Assembly: GCA_018665005.1 (NCBI GenBank)
Contig: JABJEE010000111.1
Coordinates: forward strand, 1 to 6,399
Source of the DNA: Flavobacteriales bacterium
GTDB taxonomy: Bacteria > Bacteroidota > Bacteroidia > Flavobacteriales_D > Crocinitomicaceae
DNA length: 6,399 bases
Reading direction: 5' to 3'
Made by a program: the position numbers and the translations under genes. The notes beneath the pieces are model-generated. The model worked only from the letters and a program-made list of their open reading frames with translations. It did not search any database and was not told the origin of the DNA. Positions 5,848 through 6,399 of the stretch are shown piece after piece. How positions within the stretch are numbered: position 1 is the first letter of the stretch; each line of letters starts with the position of its first letter.

Positions 5848-6399
5848 ATGAAAAATTATTACAACAGTTTATCTCAGGAACAGCAAACACAACAGCTTGG
5901 AAAATGTGATTTTCTTGACACATTAGAATTTGTTAATGGAATATCCGTCCTAAAAGGAAAAAAGGTGGTCATTATTGGTTGTGGATCTCAAGGATTGAAT
6001 CAAGGGCTTAACATGAGAGATTCTGGCCTAGATGTTTCCTTTGCATTAAGAGAAGAAGCGATTGAAACCAAAAGGAATTCTTATCAAAATGCTTACAAAA
6101 ATAATTTTAAGGTGGGCACCTACGAGGAATTGTTACCAAGTGCAGACCTTGTCATTAATCTCACACCAGACAAACAGCATACTGAGGTAGTAAATAAAGC
6201 GATTCCGTTAATGAAGCATGGTGCTACATTCTCTTATTCTCATGGTTTTAATATTGTCGAGGAAGGAATAAAAATAAGAGAGGACCTCACTGTAATACTC
6301 ATGGCTCCAAAATCACCAGGTTCTGAGGTTCGAGAAGAATTCAAAAGGGGATTTGGTGTGCCAACACTAATTGCAGTTCATGAAGAAAATGATCCAAAC
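5848..6399 (+). CDS. ilvC: Ketol-acid reductoisomerase, N-terminal part (runs off right edge)
   Basis: The frame opens at ATG 5848, 11 bases after ilvN, and is open for 184 codons to the window end. It encodes the NADPH-binding domain of the enzyme that isomerises and reduces acetohydroxy acids to dihydroxy acids, between IlvBN and IlvD. MKNYYNSLSQ and LGKCDFL at the start, and the dinucleotide motif VIIGCGSQGLNQGLNMRDSG (41-60), match the long, E. coli-like class II form (full length about 490) rather than the short class I form. R68, R76 and S78 occupy the positions that select NADPH in the E. coli enzyme, and H132 (SHGFN) and K155 (APKSPG) fall at the same numbers as its conserved active-site residues. 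REEFKRGFGVPTLIAVH (162-178) continues the match. The Mg-binding C-terminal domains are not in the window, so completeness cannot be judged. Confidence 0.95.
   Translation, partial: MKNYYNSLSQEQQTQQLGKCDFLDTLEFVNGISVLKGKKVVIIGCGSQGLNQGLNMRDSGLDVSFALREEAIETKRNSYQNAYKNNFKVGTYEELLPSADLVINLTPDKQHTEVVNKAIPLMKHGATFSYSHGFNIVEEGIKIREDLTVILMAPKSPGSEVREEFKRGFGVPTLIAVHEENDPN

Overview
The window holds a branched-chain amino acid (isoleucine/valine) biosynthesis operon on the + strand, ilvE-ilvD-ilvB-ilvN-ilvC. It is preceded by a short regulatory leader and, divergently on the - strand, the 5' part of a secreted CotH-family gene. The organism is most likely a member of Bacteroidota, perhaps flavobacteria-like. 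Reasons: moderately AT-rich DNA, A-rich start regions without Shine-Dalgarno motifs, an exact TAnnTTTG-type -7 promoter element before the operon, a signal peptide ending in Ala-Gln, and the style of the CotH protein. Genus cannot be resolved from this sequence.

Layout: 1-741 (-) is the N-terminal 247 codons of an exported CotH-kinase-family protein running off the left edge. 742-875 is the AT-rich divergent intergenic region with the operon promoter. 876-987 is the operon leader: an 18-codon leader peptide with five ATT (Ile) codons, a candidate antiterminator and a strong intrinsic terminator. 1006-5836 carries four complete genes separated by 1, 2 and 4 bases. ilvC starts 11 bases after ilvN and is cut by the right edge after 184 codons.

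Together IlvBN (acetohydroxyacid synthase, catalytic plus regulatory subunits), IlvC (ketol-acid reductoisomerase), IlvD (dihydroxyacid dehydratase) and IlvE (branched-chain aminotransferase) make up the common Ile/Val pathway.

The most notable item is the leader. It has every part of a classic ribosome-mediated transcription attenuator: the peptide MRNYSITKEIIKIIAAGN with ATT ATT AAA ATT ATT near its end, a stop codon two bases before an antiterminator strand, a 10-bp antiterminator pairing (935-944 with 963-972), and an overlapping GC-rich terminator (963-969 with 974-980, then seven T). A reading frame open from a TTG at 916 runs through this leader into ilvE; I regard that extension as an artefact and place the ilvE start at 1006.
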